Shown piece by piece: positions 26,631 to 38,838 of a stretch of DNA of 64,000 nucleotides. Source of the DNA: Trichoplax sp. H2 (lineage: Eukaryota > Placozoa > Uniplacotomia > Trichoplacea); NCBI GenBank assembly GCA_003344405.1, contig NOWV01000067.1, positions 186,001 through 250,000 of the forward strand, in the 5' to 3' direction. Under the pieces are notes generated by a model. That model was not told where the DNA came from, ran no database searches, and was given only the letters and a program-made list of their open reading frames with translations. How positions within the stretch are numbered: position 1 is the stretch's first letter; every line of letters begins with the position of its first letter. The translations under genes were made by a program, and so were the position numbers.

Positions 26631-29600
26631 TTAAATCTTAATGTCCTCTTCATAAATAGCTAAAACAATCATTATTCCGAATCCAGCTAACAATCCAATG
26701 TTCTGTATGAGGAAAAAGGACCAAAAACTTGATTCCTTGGCCTTTTTTTCACCGTTATCGTCTGACAGTTCTAGTTGGTGAGTCATTTCCGGTAACTTAT
26801 AATATCAAAATTGTTGATTTAATAATCATAAGAGTAAGTAAAATCGGAATTATTACACTATCTTTACTTATATATGGGCAATCCATCTATGATTACATAC
26901 AAAATACTTTTAATTTGCTATTGGCTCACCATTGCGGCTAACGCTATATAAAGGAATATCCCAGCAGCAGCTCCAAATATGTACTGACTGGCAGCAATAT
27001 TGCCTCCAACTAAGATACCAACTACCAAGCCAATATAGCAGGGTGAAGCACTGAGTAAATTGTACACAGCGGCTCGCTTTACCGACAATCCGGAATTAAC
27101 GAGGATAGCCAAATCGCCTTGAAACGGAAATATTAAATGTATGCGATTTACACAATATAATTAAAATTTCATGTTGATATACGAATTTCAGTTTATTCTA
27201 AAATTATGAATTTGTAGTTAAGTAGATCGAGAGATTAATAGAAGTAAATTGTTACCGAGTTCATGAGGGACTTCTTCGCAAAGTAGGGCGATTGATATAC
27301 TGATTCCTTGGGGTATCGAAGTTTTAAAGGCTGCACCCATAGCTAATCCATCAGTAAAGCTGTGGAGGGCATCACCTAATAATATCAGCCAAGCAACACT
27401 TGCAATCGCCTGGGGTTTTTTCTTGGTCACCACCTCAACACCTTCTATATTAAAATAACAGCACAGCAATACGATATGTTAATGTCAACCTTGGCGTAAA
27501 TTAAATAATAAATTATCAGAGAAGATAGGATTGTGGATTAAGGAAGCTAGGTCTACCTTCATTTGTTGTGTCCGCATTTTTAGCATTCATTTGATAAGAA
27601 ATACTATCCATTCTGACAATGCTAACATCTACGTCCTCTTCTTTACTAGCTAGGCTAGCCTTCTAAATGATATAGAGTATAGAAATGTGAGAATTTAACA
27701 GGTATGAGGCTTCAATAATTAATTAATAATTCCTTAATATGAGCTTGCATTACAATGGATAAATACGAGTATGATGTACAGTAGTAATAATCTTGATAAT
27801 TGTTTCCTTGACCTACCCCTCGTTTTGATAAGTGTATAATTAGCTTGTCGAAAATATAAAAAAAGTAGATTCCACCTAGGATAGCAATCCCTTTCAATAG
27901 GTTTTCGTATTTCGATTCCTCCGAGTTTTCTGCAGGGTTATTTTCCTCATGTTTCGCTTCCGAGTGGTGGTGGTGTCCAATGTTAAACGCCTAAATAGAA
28001 GTTGTTCAGCGAATTAGTCGTAAATAAAATAACCTGAATTTAAAAAGTGTACATATACAGTGTATTTTCAGTATCATAAAATGTTTGGAAGGTATCGGAT
28101 AGATTCTATGAAAAATTAGGTCATAAAAATGGTAACCCTATTAACATAATGGTACTCACGCTCGGTATGAGATGTAATACAGCGTTTCCAGATAAAGTAC
28201 TGACAGCGAGTGCTATCATAAATATCATCGCTCTCTTATACGTTGCTCCATTCATGAAAGGCAGTATAGCAGCTCCGAGGACAGATCCCAAACAAATAAT
28301 TGTTGAAAATAGAACGCCGAATCCCCACACTACAAGTAGAACAGGGAAATCTTTAGTGAACAGCATTACTGTCGTATCACTATTTCAGTAATTGGTTGAA
28401 GAAAGAGCCGGCATTCCTCTTCGCAAAGGATGTATTAAACGTTGTTACTTACCTTGTAAAGGATCTGGCACGTTGTTGGAAGAAGGAGGAGGAGTAGTAG
28501 TAACATACTTGGTATCATTTTTACAAGCTTTGCTCAGAACTTGTTGTAGAATGGCTGGGCATATAGATGAGAATTGAGAATACGAAATGCCATAGTCCTC
28601 GTTAGCATTTGCAATAACAAAGAAATCTCTGGAGGATAGGCACTAGAAGTAAAATATATTATTCCGAGATAACATTAGCCAGACTCGAGTGAGTAAATGA
28701 AAAAATTTAAATATGGAGTGTTCAATCAATCGAGTTCCTTAATACAGTAAATACTGGTAAGTACAAGTAATATTTATCGGTGTATATATATAGTTCGAGA
28801 ATAGTACGGTGGTATCAATAGAAATTTATGATTTAGGTACGCATACTGAGCTTGTATTAATACAGATTGTGATATTGATAGAGTTTTATCCTTTCTCATG
28901 CTGTACGTGCTATTAATATAGTATTGCTTTTTAAGTCAAGTCCTTCTCAACCTAAAATCTACGGAATTTGCGCTATTACTTTTGAAATATTTTTATTTGA
29001 CATTTTGTACCAAAAGTTGACTAAAATTACGGTACTTAGAACAGTGAAATAACAATAGAACTTGTATCAGTATTCACTCTGTAAGATTGCGAGAAGTGAA
29101 GAAAAGATTTCTGCAAATAAATTAAGCCCATTTAAGAAAAATTGACTCTTACACTGTATAACCAACGCAGGTTGCGATATCTCTATCGAAGCGACATATT
29201 TTGTATCACAATTTGACTCAATTATAGTGTGATTCACTTTTTGGGGGATTTTAACATAGAAAATAAGTGAGATCATGCTGTAACTACAGTGTTACGTAAA
29301 CAAGAGGTTCAGGAATGAGTACAGAAAATCAATACAGTAAAACTGTACCGTCCATATTACATAAGTTTTGTAAGTTTTGATAATGATTAGTCGCAGGATC
29401 CGCATGGGACATATTTATTATCGTTGTTAGTAACTTTCGTTTGTATTGCCGATTTAGTAAAGATTTGAACGATTGTATATATTATCACGTTGGGGATGAC
29501 CGTACTAATTATTGTATACTTTAATTAGGTGGCCTTGCGGTAAATTTTGGATGAATAAAAATTAAGAATAGAATGACCACGCAACAATTATACTGTCATT

Positions 29601-30952
29601 ATAATAACTAAGAATCTGAATATCTAATCCAGTAAGCAATTTTTGACTATTGCTACCATTAAAATAGCGAAAACCTTTCTGTGTCTACTTACATTGCACG
29701 TGGTGGTACAGTATATCCTCATTTTTAATTCAGGACCTACTTTATACTACTATCAGGGACCGCTTAAGAGAAAGAGAGGGCCGGGGGGGGCCGCCACTTT
29801 CAGTAAAAATGAATGCAGAGGCTGATCACTAGACCATCCAGGAAAGACTGCAATTACTGCAATATTTTGTTCACAGTACTTTTTAGATTGATGAAGTCTA
29901 AAAGATTACTATCTTACTTAAATCAAACCGAACAATAATCTGTTAGACTTTGTGAATTTAAAATGCACCGTGATACTACTATCATCGTGCGATTTCTAGT
30001 TTTACTGTAATGAGTGGCGTGATGAGCATCTCATTCTTTTAATAAACAAAGTTATTAAAGAAAGTAATAATTCTGCTGATCTCATAGATCGACATTAAGA
30101 TTTGTTGGGAGTTCTATTTTATACTGTACAGTAATTAAAATGCTACTTGACTCCTTCTTACACGAGTACAGTAAGATAACCATGAATAGAGACAACAAGT
30201 GGTTGGCAAAAATACAGTACTTTTTATCAGCAAGTAATAATATACAGTATATACCTATACTTTGAGCAAAATATATAGACTTGCTAAACACGCTATGTAG
30301 TAAAATTCTGGATTGGCAAGTATAGAGTAAAGTGAAATAAAGATAGACACTATTGTACGGTACAATAACAGGCAGACACTAGCCATTTTTATGAGTAAGT
30401 TCATACCGAAAAGAGTAAAAGACTAAAAGTATATAAATTACAAATTAGCAAAGGAGAAGGAAAATGGAGGTAAGTTTGTTGAAATGCACTACTCATTCGT
30501 CAAAGCAACGGTGCAGCTATCCAAATACTCTCTACAATTAGCCGCGTACCCGTAGCGCTAGATTGACAAAGTGAAGTGGTCAGCAGGAAAGAAGAATAAG
30601 CAGATGAAAAAAAACCGACTAAAAGAGTGAATTGTCCATGCGGTATCGAGCTTACCTCAGTAATGTTATCATAGTGTCCTGTAGCTTCTAAAATCAAATG
30701 CTGTCTAAAAAGGGTAAGATTTTGATCGCTATAAGATATCGTGGTATCATTATTTTGGTTTAAACCAGCATCTTTTAATAAACGAGTGAATTCCGACAGT
30801 GCCAAGTGTTGCTGGCCATTGCTTGTCCATCTTGGATCGTATTTTCGATAGATGTAATCAAGAAATTCTCTATCGTAACCAATAGAATGGCAAAAGGTTA
30901 TGGTAAAGTAACTCATAAAGAGAACAGCAAGTAAAAGTTTCAATTTCATCAT
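26631..30952 (-). CDS. ZIP (SLC39) metal transporter, ZIP8/ZIP14-like, copy A
   Basis: Multi-pass importer of divalent metals (family: Zn, Mn, Fe, Cd). Exons in transcript order: 30952-30656, 28642-28453, 28368-28160, 27990-27817, 27662-27557, 27444-27256, 27117-26930, 26795-26631; total 1518 bp, 505 aa. A signal peptide ([19 protein letters not shown]) leads an ectodomain with CLSSRDFF and [15 protein letters not shown]. Then come helix 1 ([20 protein letters not shown]), helix 2 ending in HLIPS (the usual Glu of HLIPE is Ser), a loop with HHHH, helix 3, helix 4 [14 protein letters not shown], helix 5 [10 protein letters not shown] (Glu for the first His of HEXPHE is the ZIP8/14 hallmark) and helices 6-8. 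The helix-4 motif usually reads HNFxDG; here Asn is Ser, while copy B has Asn. The 2.0-kb first intron is much longer than the others. Confidence 0.9.
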
Positions 30953-31093
30953 GACTGATGTATCGCAGTGGATTGGATAGAGTAATCTTTGAAGTTAATC
31001 TTGTCCCTCAACGAGCAGCAATTTTCAATCGACCTCAAGCTACGGACTGTTAATTTTATTTAATAATGGCTATTTTCGACCATCATGCTTTGA

Positions 31094-31381
31094 TTATACA
31101 GTATAGCGTAACATATGAGTATGGATACTGTCCAGTCTCGACGCCGTCCAGTCCTGGTACAGTACGGTATAATTATTATTTTGATCGACATCAATAGATG
31201 TTAATAACTCGATAGAAAGAGTAGACAGCTTGCACGTGTTGTGATCAGTAATAGTATAACCAATTGTAAAATAGTTTTGACCAGCGGTACATGTATCACT
31301 GGCTGATAGTTTATGTTGGAAACTTTGAAGAAATAAAACATCACAAGCCCATTGCTCAAGGTTGTACTGATCTATCAGCAT
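31094..31381 (-). other. 95-codon open frame upstream of ZIP copy A
   Basis: A minus-strand frame, balanced in composition (several Cys, Ser/Thr-rich, Asn-rich), lies 140 bp upstream of the ZIP start. It has no recognisable domain or signal peptide. The matching part of copy B (about 43330-43560) lacks most of this stretch, so it is either unique to copy A or lost from B. It may be a chance frame. Confidence 0.15.
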
Positions 31382-31399
31382 GGAATTTATGCCACATTG

Positions 31400-33950
31400 A
31401 AAAGTCCATTGCTTTCAAATTGAAACATATAATTTAAGGCAACGCCATAGCTGAACATCTTTCAACCATTATAATCATCGTAATTTTATTTGACAGAGTT
31501 TGCCACGCCTCTGCATGCTTGGTTTTTACTGGTTGCAATGTGATGAAAATGGATGCCGCCCAGTATACAGTATTGCAGTCGCTAGCGGACTATACCAGCA
31601 TTTAACGTAAAGGTCACGCTGCAACAATCCTTTGATGTTGTTCTCACATCGCACTGGCATACCATACAAGAAGCAGCCATTCAAATGGTTCCAATCGGCA
31701 TCCAACTGTCAATCATCCATTGAAGTAGTACTTTTGTAAGGTAGTTGCGCCTATGTACCCATCATCTCCATGGAGGCAAGAATAGAGATCGATAGAATCA
31801 GCCATTTTCCTATCGTGTCTAAAAAATAAATTTGTAATTAGTAATTGACGCGTTGGTTGGTGCCCCGTTCGTTGAGTGGGGTCGTTTTCTACTGCAGTTG
31901 TATTGGTAGAATCGATCATTGCTGAGCTTTTGCCAAAAGACACACACAAAAAATCGATCCAAATTTTCCAATAGATACTCCATATACAGTATAATACAAT
32001 ACAGTACTGCGTTCTTGTATGGCTATCCAATTGATGTTGGCCTTATGCAAATAGACACAAAAGGAAAAATTGACCTCGACCTTTTAATAGACGTACTGTA
32101 GTAAAGTAGGTATCGATCAATCGAATAGGACTAATAGCTGCCACGTTGTCAATAAATACTTCTTGTAGATTCTAATCCCTCAACATGGTTATCAGTTAAC
32201 TGGTCAGAATGAAACAGATGATGTTATCACTACCCGTTCTACCAACCAACGAATTATCCCTTTAAGTGAAATTCAAAGAATTGTCTAGCTTAATTCTAGA
32301 TTGATCCATACTTTTATTAATATTACTAGTAGTCTAGTATTTGTACCAGGTAAATTTTATTGGATAAAGTTTGGCAGAGTACTTTTTAAAAACGTATACA
32401 GGCGTAGGGACTGGTAATGATAGAAACTTCTTGACTCGAATACTACCCTGCGACTACTTTCATCGCAATCTTCTGAATGCTTTGCCATGGAGTATGTCTT
32501 GAGAAATCCAGTAAAGAGTGTACATTCAATTAAACTGTAGTCTACAGTACTGCATATTGATTGACCCACGGTCGATTAACTGATTGACTATTACCTGCTA
32601 TCGTAAGCAGCTCTTCCGCGAGAAATAGAATGGTTCATGGCTGTATGACTAGAATTAAGAGGATACAGTACAGAAGAATGAAATGAAATTTGTTGCTGTG
32701 CACTCCATGTTTTACTACGGTAGCTAAGCTCAGACATTCTTTCAAAATGAGGCGGTAGAGCAGAGATGCATAGCGATGTGTCATGATGACTTCTTATTAT
32801 GGATCATTTGCATTCCAATAAAGCACTACTGTTCGTACTGTAACACATGATGAGAATGATGTCTTTGAAGAAATAGCATTAGTCTCCTTCTACAATAGCT
32901 TGTTGGTCGTATATTGTAGTGCATAGTCTCGATCAATTTGACAGCGCTCAGATCAAGTGTATTAGAGAGGTTGACAAAATTTTACCATGTAGCCACAGGT
33001 GATGAAAATGAATACAGTACTGTACTGTCGATGTGACTACTAAGAGAAAAAAATGCACAATCAATCACTTGTAAAACTATTTTTTTTACTGCACTACATT
33101 GGTCATTCAATGTCATCGAAAGTGCATTTGGATCCATTGGATTGAATGAATCCCTCCTGTATTCCTGCTATTTTTTTCTTTTTAATTTGCCTAAAAGGTT
33201 TCATTCTAGTAATTCATTCCATGGGTGATCAGGCCAATTATGAAGTGAGAAATGGCAAACATTGATAACCCCCAATTAAACTACGGTTGTACTTACTTTC
33301 AATACAGTGGGTAAGGTACATCAGTGGACATAGCCATGATACGATGACTTGATCAGGTTGGAGGGAAATGATTTCCAAATAAAAATGGAATAAGTCAATG
33401 GTCCAACTTGGAAAGGTATTTCCACTTCCTTTATTAGCTTTCCTCGCTCCCAAAATGAATTTGCAATAGAAAGAAACTTTCAATAGTGTTATTCTATTTT
33501 TATACCTGTCCAACGTTGATATTTTCCCATGATGACTTTAGAGCTTTGCGGCCTTGATGAATGTTTTGAGAGGCTTGGGTAGTGCGTTATACAATACGCT
33601 AAAATACAAGACATGATATAGAATCTTCACCGACATCGTTATTGAGTACCGTTGTCAATCATCGCAAAGGACTAACGAGAATTGGAGATGCATTGCGAGC
33701 ATTTTGTACCCGAGGTAAGGTTCCATACGGTACTCTTCACAATACGAAATAATATCACATCTTCGCCAATGGCGTGATTTACTATAACATCCCTGACCGC
33801 AATGCAGCACTAGTGCATTGCGGCCTTTCATCAAGTCTTTGCGACCTTCGTCGGCTAAATCCAACTTGGAACTCGTCCCTTTTGTTGATGCTTTTAGTGC
33901 ACTGCGGTCGTCAAGAGTCCTTTGCGATCGACAATTATGGCAAGCATGTT
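31400..33950. other. upstream and spacer DNA beyond ZIP copy A
   Basis: No gene supported. The part to about 33020 is duplicated in copy B. Beyond it, the minus strand at about 33770-33920 holds a twice-repeated block (TCGCAAAG..CTTGA.G..CCGCA.TGCACT, about 87 bp apart) with short coding-like frames broken by stops, possibly the remains of a repeat protein. A minus frame at 33238-33513 (91 codons) is not recognisable. Confidence 0.4.
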
Positions 33951-33959
33951 TTCATCCTT

Positions 33960-34712
33960 TGTAAAATGGTTTTACAGACTGGATGCCTACTTCACGAAAG
34001 CTGCTCTAGGCCATGACTGAAAATTGTACTATGCTAGAATAATTCCTTTCTGATGTCTTGCTTGACTTCACTTTATTGCATGCGTTGACTTGGTAGTTCT
34101 TCTTCGGAAGATGATCTGCATGGAGATCTTTACAGACTGGATACCTAATTAACATGACTGAAAATTGTACTATGCTAGAATAATTACTTTCTAATGTTTT
34201 GCTTGACTTCACTTTATTGCATGCGTGACTTGGTAGTTCTTCTTCGGAAGATGATCTGCATGGAGATCTTTACAGACTGCATACCTACTTCACGAAAGCT
34301 GCTCTAGGCCATGACTGAAAATTGTACTATGCTAGAATAGTTACTTTCTGATGTTTTGCTTGACTTCAATTTATTGCATGCGTTGACTTGGTAGTTCTTC
34401 TTCGGAAGATGATCTACATGGAGATCTGCATACCTAATTAACATGACTGAAAATTGTACTATGCTAGAATAATTACTTTCTGATGTCTTGCTTGACTTCA
34501 CTTTATTGCATGCGTTGACTTGGTAATTCTTCTTCGGAAGATGATCTGCATGGAGATCTTTACAGACTGCATACCTAATTAACATGACTGAAAATTGTAC
34601 TATGCTAGAATAATTACTTTCTGATGTTTTGATTGACTTCAATTTATTGCATGAGTGACTTGGTAGTTCTTCTTCGGAAGATGATCTGCATGGAGATCTA
34701 GCTGCGTACATC
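33960..34712. repeat. tandem repeat, ~141-bp unit, five copies
   Basis: The landmark CATGACTGAAAATTGTACTA begins at 34012, 34153, 34310, 34442 and 34583 (spacings 141, 157, 132, 141). Other shared blocks are TTTCTGATGTTTTGCTTGACTT, GACTTGGTAGTTCTTCTTCG and GATCTGCATGGAGATC. The minus strand stays open through much of it (68 codons at 34212-34006; 136 codons at 34714-34304) because 141 and 132 are multiples of three. The encoded unit carries SNYSSIVQFSVM and DHLPKKNYQVNACNK. No known domain matches, and whether it is translated is unknown. Confidence 0.85.
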
Positions 34713-35569
34713 ATAGGTAGCTAATACTATATTCAATTCAATCCATTCTATTTTTAATAGCTAGTAAATCAATCTACATCGTTGCCGGATGCCTTCCATT
34801 ATCATTTATCAATGCTGACTCAGTCGGTAGCCGCGTACAGTAAAATATCTTTACCAAAGCTGAGGAAGCAGTACTATATCAAGGTTTAGCGTTAAAATAA
34901 ATCAATATCGGTCTAAGACGGAGTAATCTAGGACTATACTACACGTTCTGCAAGTGCTAACGATCATACATTCTCTATTCTGAATGATGAAGCCACCGAT
35001 GATAGCGTGAAAATTTGAATTTGGTCATGGAATAGCGATTGAACCAATGCGTCAACATCAACTATCACCGTACACACAGTATTCACAGCGTAAAGGCAGC
35101 GAATACTGGAAAGAGAAAGGGACAGGATACGATCGTTGGCTAGCGATGTGTAGGCCGACTTTTTGGCTGATCATTTCAAATGTACATTACTGACAATCCG
35201 TACTCGTATGCTAAGTACACGACAGAGCTCCAAATCATCTGCTAGATTAGTCTTGCACAGAAACTTACGCTATAGTTTCGCTCATGTTAGATTGAATGTG
35301 TAACCGTAACGGATCAATTCAAAAAAGGATCCCAGTCTTTGAATTGCAAAAAAAGGATCAATTCGATTAGACGTCGGTCTAGCAGAGTAGAGCAAAACTT
35401 GCTAGGTCCGTCTAATCCAATTGATCCAGTGTAACAAGACATAGAGGATGAGTTAAACTAAGTGTTGCTCGAGTTTTATAAAGCAAACTTATGGATTGCG
35501 GCTGGATAATGTCGAGCAAAGCAAACAGAGTGACTGTCCTTTAAGTTAATAACGACACTAGAGATGGTA
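34713..35569. other. spacer before duplication copy B
   Basis: No intact gene. A plus-strand frame at about 35012-35190 encodes a basic, aromatic stretch (QRKGSEYWKEKGTGYDRWL) of coding-like character but is bounded by stops, without clear splice sites. A foldback element at about 35305-35432 is listed separately. Confidence 0.4.
35355..35427. repeat. foldback (inverted repeat) element
   Basis: The left arm at 35355-35384 (GGATCAATTCGATTAGACGT...) and right arm at 35400-35427 (...TCTAATCCAATTGATCC) are imperfect reverse complements of about 28-30 bp around a 15-base loop. A further partial copy of the arm end (GTAACGGATCAATTC) lies at 35317-35330 and pairs with ATTGATCCAGTGTAAC at the right end, so the structure may extend over 35310-35435. 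It resembles a small non-autonomous element. No transposase is nearby. Confidence 0.6.
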
Positions 35570-36599
35570 ACTACAGTATGATGACACTGCTATGAATGCC
35601 TATGATATTCCGCCGGTTCAAAGAACGCGTAGCTCTGTACTTGATCATTATTTCGGTAGCGAGTACTCGCTCGCTATATGAGTATTTCATGGACTATGCT
35701 GTACGAATACTCGTACTTGTACTTTTTACTTTACATTATCTATTTAATTTAACCATTTCAATATTCGACGTATCATTTTATTACAGATTGCGTTTAAAAG
35801 GAAAACTTTGGATCTACTGCTACCATAAGTCAGTATAGCTTATGCTACACGTTTATAACATCCTGTACTTCAAGGATTCTCAAAGTTAAATCCCTACTCT
35901 ATTATTTGCTATCAAATTATTCTGTTTCAAGCTACAATACGACATACAGCATCTCCTGTCGGATAGCGTCATTTACTACTGTACTATACTAGGCTGATAT
36001 TCAATGACATGATCACGAAATTGTTCTGTTTCCATCTACAAAATGCGAAATCCAGCATCGGATAACATCATTTACTACTGTACTAGACTGTTATTCAAGG
36101 GCATCATCCAAATTATACGCACACGATTTAAGTTTTAAAGACTGAAACTTCAAGTACAGTCATGATACCTACTCCTACGCTTGTATTAACTACGTCTTAG
36201 CAATCTATCTTAACTCAACATCAGTATTTTGAACGACATAGAAACGTCGCTAATCTAATTGGAATCAATCTGTTCTCCGTTAGCACTTTACGCTAAAGAC
36301 TGGTCATTGAAGGCTGTAGAAATAATAATTGTTGATAAAAACTACCTACAATAGTGATGTATATTGCCTGTAGCAGATTGTACAGTTGCAGTATACTGCA
36401 CGTAGACGTAAGTTAGTGTCCATGGCATCAGTCAAACTGCTGTACTACATAGTACGTTTACAAGTGGAGTAAAAATGCCATTATTTTGTCTTGAAATACT
36501 TCTATCCTTTTGCTTGAGCTAATTTTGACTATGACGGACTACCATATTCAAAATGATTTTAATACCATTCATTATTTTCAATCAAGCTGCAGTATTCCG

Positions 36600-38770
36600 T
36601 TCAAATGATACGTTTGAATAATAAGTACTTGCTGTTCGATCGACATCGAAGCTTTCTGTATTATGCACCATTGCTAAACAACTGATCTATGGCCGATTGA
36701 TGCTACTGATGGTCTAGGATACAAGTAGCTGTCTTTGCCATAGATTATACTGTATAAATTATATTATAACATAGTCATAATTTTGTATTCAATCCATTTC
36801 CTGTGCTGTACAGTATACGCGCATACTCGTAACTACTATTGACAGTAAAAATATTATTACACGAACAAGATTTCAATAGAATTGTAAGTAGGGATAAGAG
36901 TGATGGATGTTTCCACTACAGTAGTTTCTATCAAGTTCGCCATCATTGCTATTAATTATATAATTATAGTCGTACACTTTGGTGCATGAGAAACTATATC
37001 AACTATTGTTCATATGAATTTTTAAATATGGGAACGATAAAATTAGCTTTGATGCGACCAATTATATATATGGCAGATATATACGCATTAATGTAATGAA
37101 CAAGTTAAAGTTATTTTGATGTACGTTTAAATATTAAAATTGCACGATGCCGTGACCACTGTATCGCCATTCTTTCAATAACCAGATCGTGTTTTGATCG
37201 TTTTTTTATATCGTATTTATTGGTAACAGTAAATAAAAAATTGAACACAATATTAATGTTTTGCGCATTTTGAAATGGCCGATGAAGCGTTGAAAAGCTT
37301 ACCGTGCCACATTGCATATCATAGATATCGATGTCCTGCAGGCATATTCCTTAGGTCTTAGTTTAATGCCATTGCAATCTAGGTAACTTTTGCAAATATG
37401 TATACCGTATGTAACGTTACGATCCAATGAGATAATCATAGTTGGAAACGCTCATATAAATTAATATGGTATTTCGTACAGTTAATTTATGCTGTAGTAA
37501 TACATTATAGGATAGAGACTCGTCGATTACATCTAATCCAAAATTTGTAATATAGAATTAAAGTCTCGATAGGAACTTTACGCCTTACAATGAATTGGTT
37601 TATAGCCTTTTCATGCTACTACGTTATTATACTTTCGAAACACACAACTACTGTAACTAGTCGAAATCACTACACACCTTTCAGTATCTTCATTTATTAA
37701 AGCAGTACGATTTCGCAATGTGTGTATATGTACAACGTAGTAGTCATTGCAGCAGTTAATATAAATTTTACTAAAAATTTCCTAAGATTATCACCTCAGA
37801 TTTAGTTAGGGCAAAGAATGGTATTATGCTCAAGCTACGAGTAAGTAGAAAATAAAATTGAGTTACCAATCCAGGGAAAATTTTATTCTTTTCTTAGCAG
37901 AATCTACAAATTATACTCCGCAGTTGAAATTTTATAAGATTAAGTAACGGATTACTTCTATGAATCTATCGATAGGCCAACAGCACATTACAACGAGCAG
38001 ACGATGAATGTTAAGATTTTTATTGAGAGTTATTTATTATTTTTAATAATTTTACTTAGTAGAAGAAAATAGAAAATTTATGTTACAGGTTACTTTGTAA
38101 GGATAAATTGCAATCGATTTTCATTCTTCCAATCCATGTTATGTTAGTTAGCAATAGTGAATAGCGATTACATTCGTAAATTGTAGTATAATTGTATCAG
38201 TAGAAGTTCTTGACTTTGGTTGTATACTCGTATATTCAAAACTAAAAATTTTTAGCAAAGATTTAACCTAATATCATTTTATTATCGCATGATATACCCG
38301 TATACCTTACGAACGATAAACATCGTATGATGTCGTCTTAATAAAGCGAGCTTTAGTACATTTCATTCAGTAAAATGACATTCTATTTTACAGATCATTT
38401 TGTTTGGATTGCTTCGTGCTAGAAGATCGGCATTATTCACCGTAGGACGCATACACGACATAAAAGCAATACGATTAAATGGAGAATTAGGTGGGATTGT
38501 GTCATGAGTACAGACCCATGAGTTCATGATCGAAGGTCTACATTCTCCACAGTAGATAGCACATTACACAAGCAGAAATTTTAAATTTTACAGTTCAGGA
38601 TTATATCGTCCGTCGCGGAGGTCTACATTTCTTACCGTGCTGCAGACTATGCACATAAAGTATAAAAAGTTTATAATTAATTTTACGAGAATTGCGTAGT
38701 TATCAAGGTCTACTTTTTTCACTGTACACGTTGTAATAAAAACAACAACGGAAAAAAGGGACAGGAAATG
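36600..38770. other. duplicated non-coding DNA before ZIP copy B
   Basis: No gene supported. It matches 24700-26560 in copy A with one extra ~110-bp block and a diverged middle (about 38040-38550). Confidence 0.6.
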
Positions 38771-38774
38771 ATTA

Positions 38775-38780
38775 TTTAAT
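38775..38780 (-). terminator. variant poly(A) signal, ZIP copy B
   Basis: ATTAAA on the minus strand (TTTAAT on plus), about 58 bp past the stop of the copy B ZIP gene, at the place where copy A has AATAAA. Confidence 0.35.
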
Positions 38781-38838
38781 CAATTTTACTTACTATTAAT
38801 GAGCAGTAAAATTTAATCTTCTTTTAGGAACAACTTCT

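Larger units (their letters stand above)
21091..33020. repeat. segmental duplication, copy A (~11.9 kb)
   Basis: Matches copy B (about 35570-45400) in the same orientation from TAACTACTGTATGATGACACTG at 21091 to a GATGAAAAT block near 33012. Exons, introns and intergenic DNA all match, with scattered substitutions. Long nearly identical runs include 24700-25860 versus 36622-37810. Copy A alone carries an extra ~2.56 kb (about 22130-24700) with the TEN1-like gene and GTAC-palindrome clusters, and an extra segment around 31140-31500. Left and right limits are approximate, judged by eye. Confidence 0.85.

Noticed and set aside
28149-28577. Plus-strand open frames opposite ZIP copy A exons (and 40217-40585 opposite copy B)
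   Set aside because: Antisense shadows of real ZIP exons, which are supported by family motifs and splice sites on the minus strand.
30455-30475. ATGGAG followed by GTAAGT on the plus strand, present in both ZIP copies (also near 42814)
   Set aside because: Looks like a tiny first exon with a strong donor, but conservation is expected because most non-coding DNA is shared between the copies; no downstream plus-strand exon was found.
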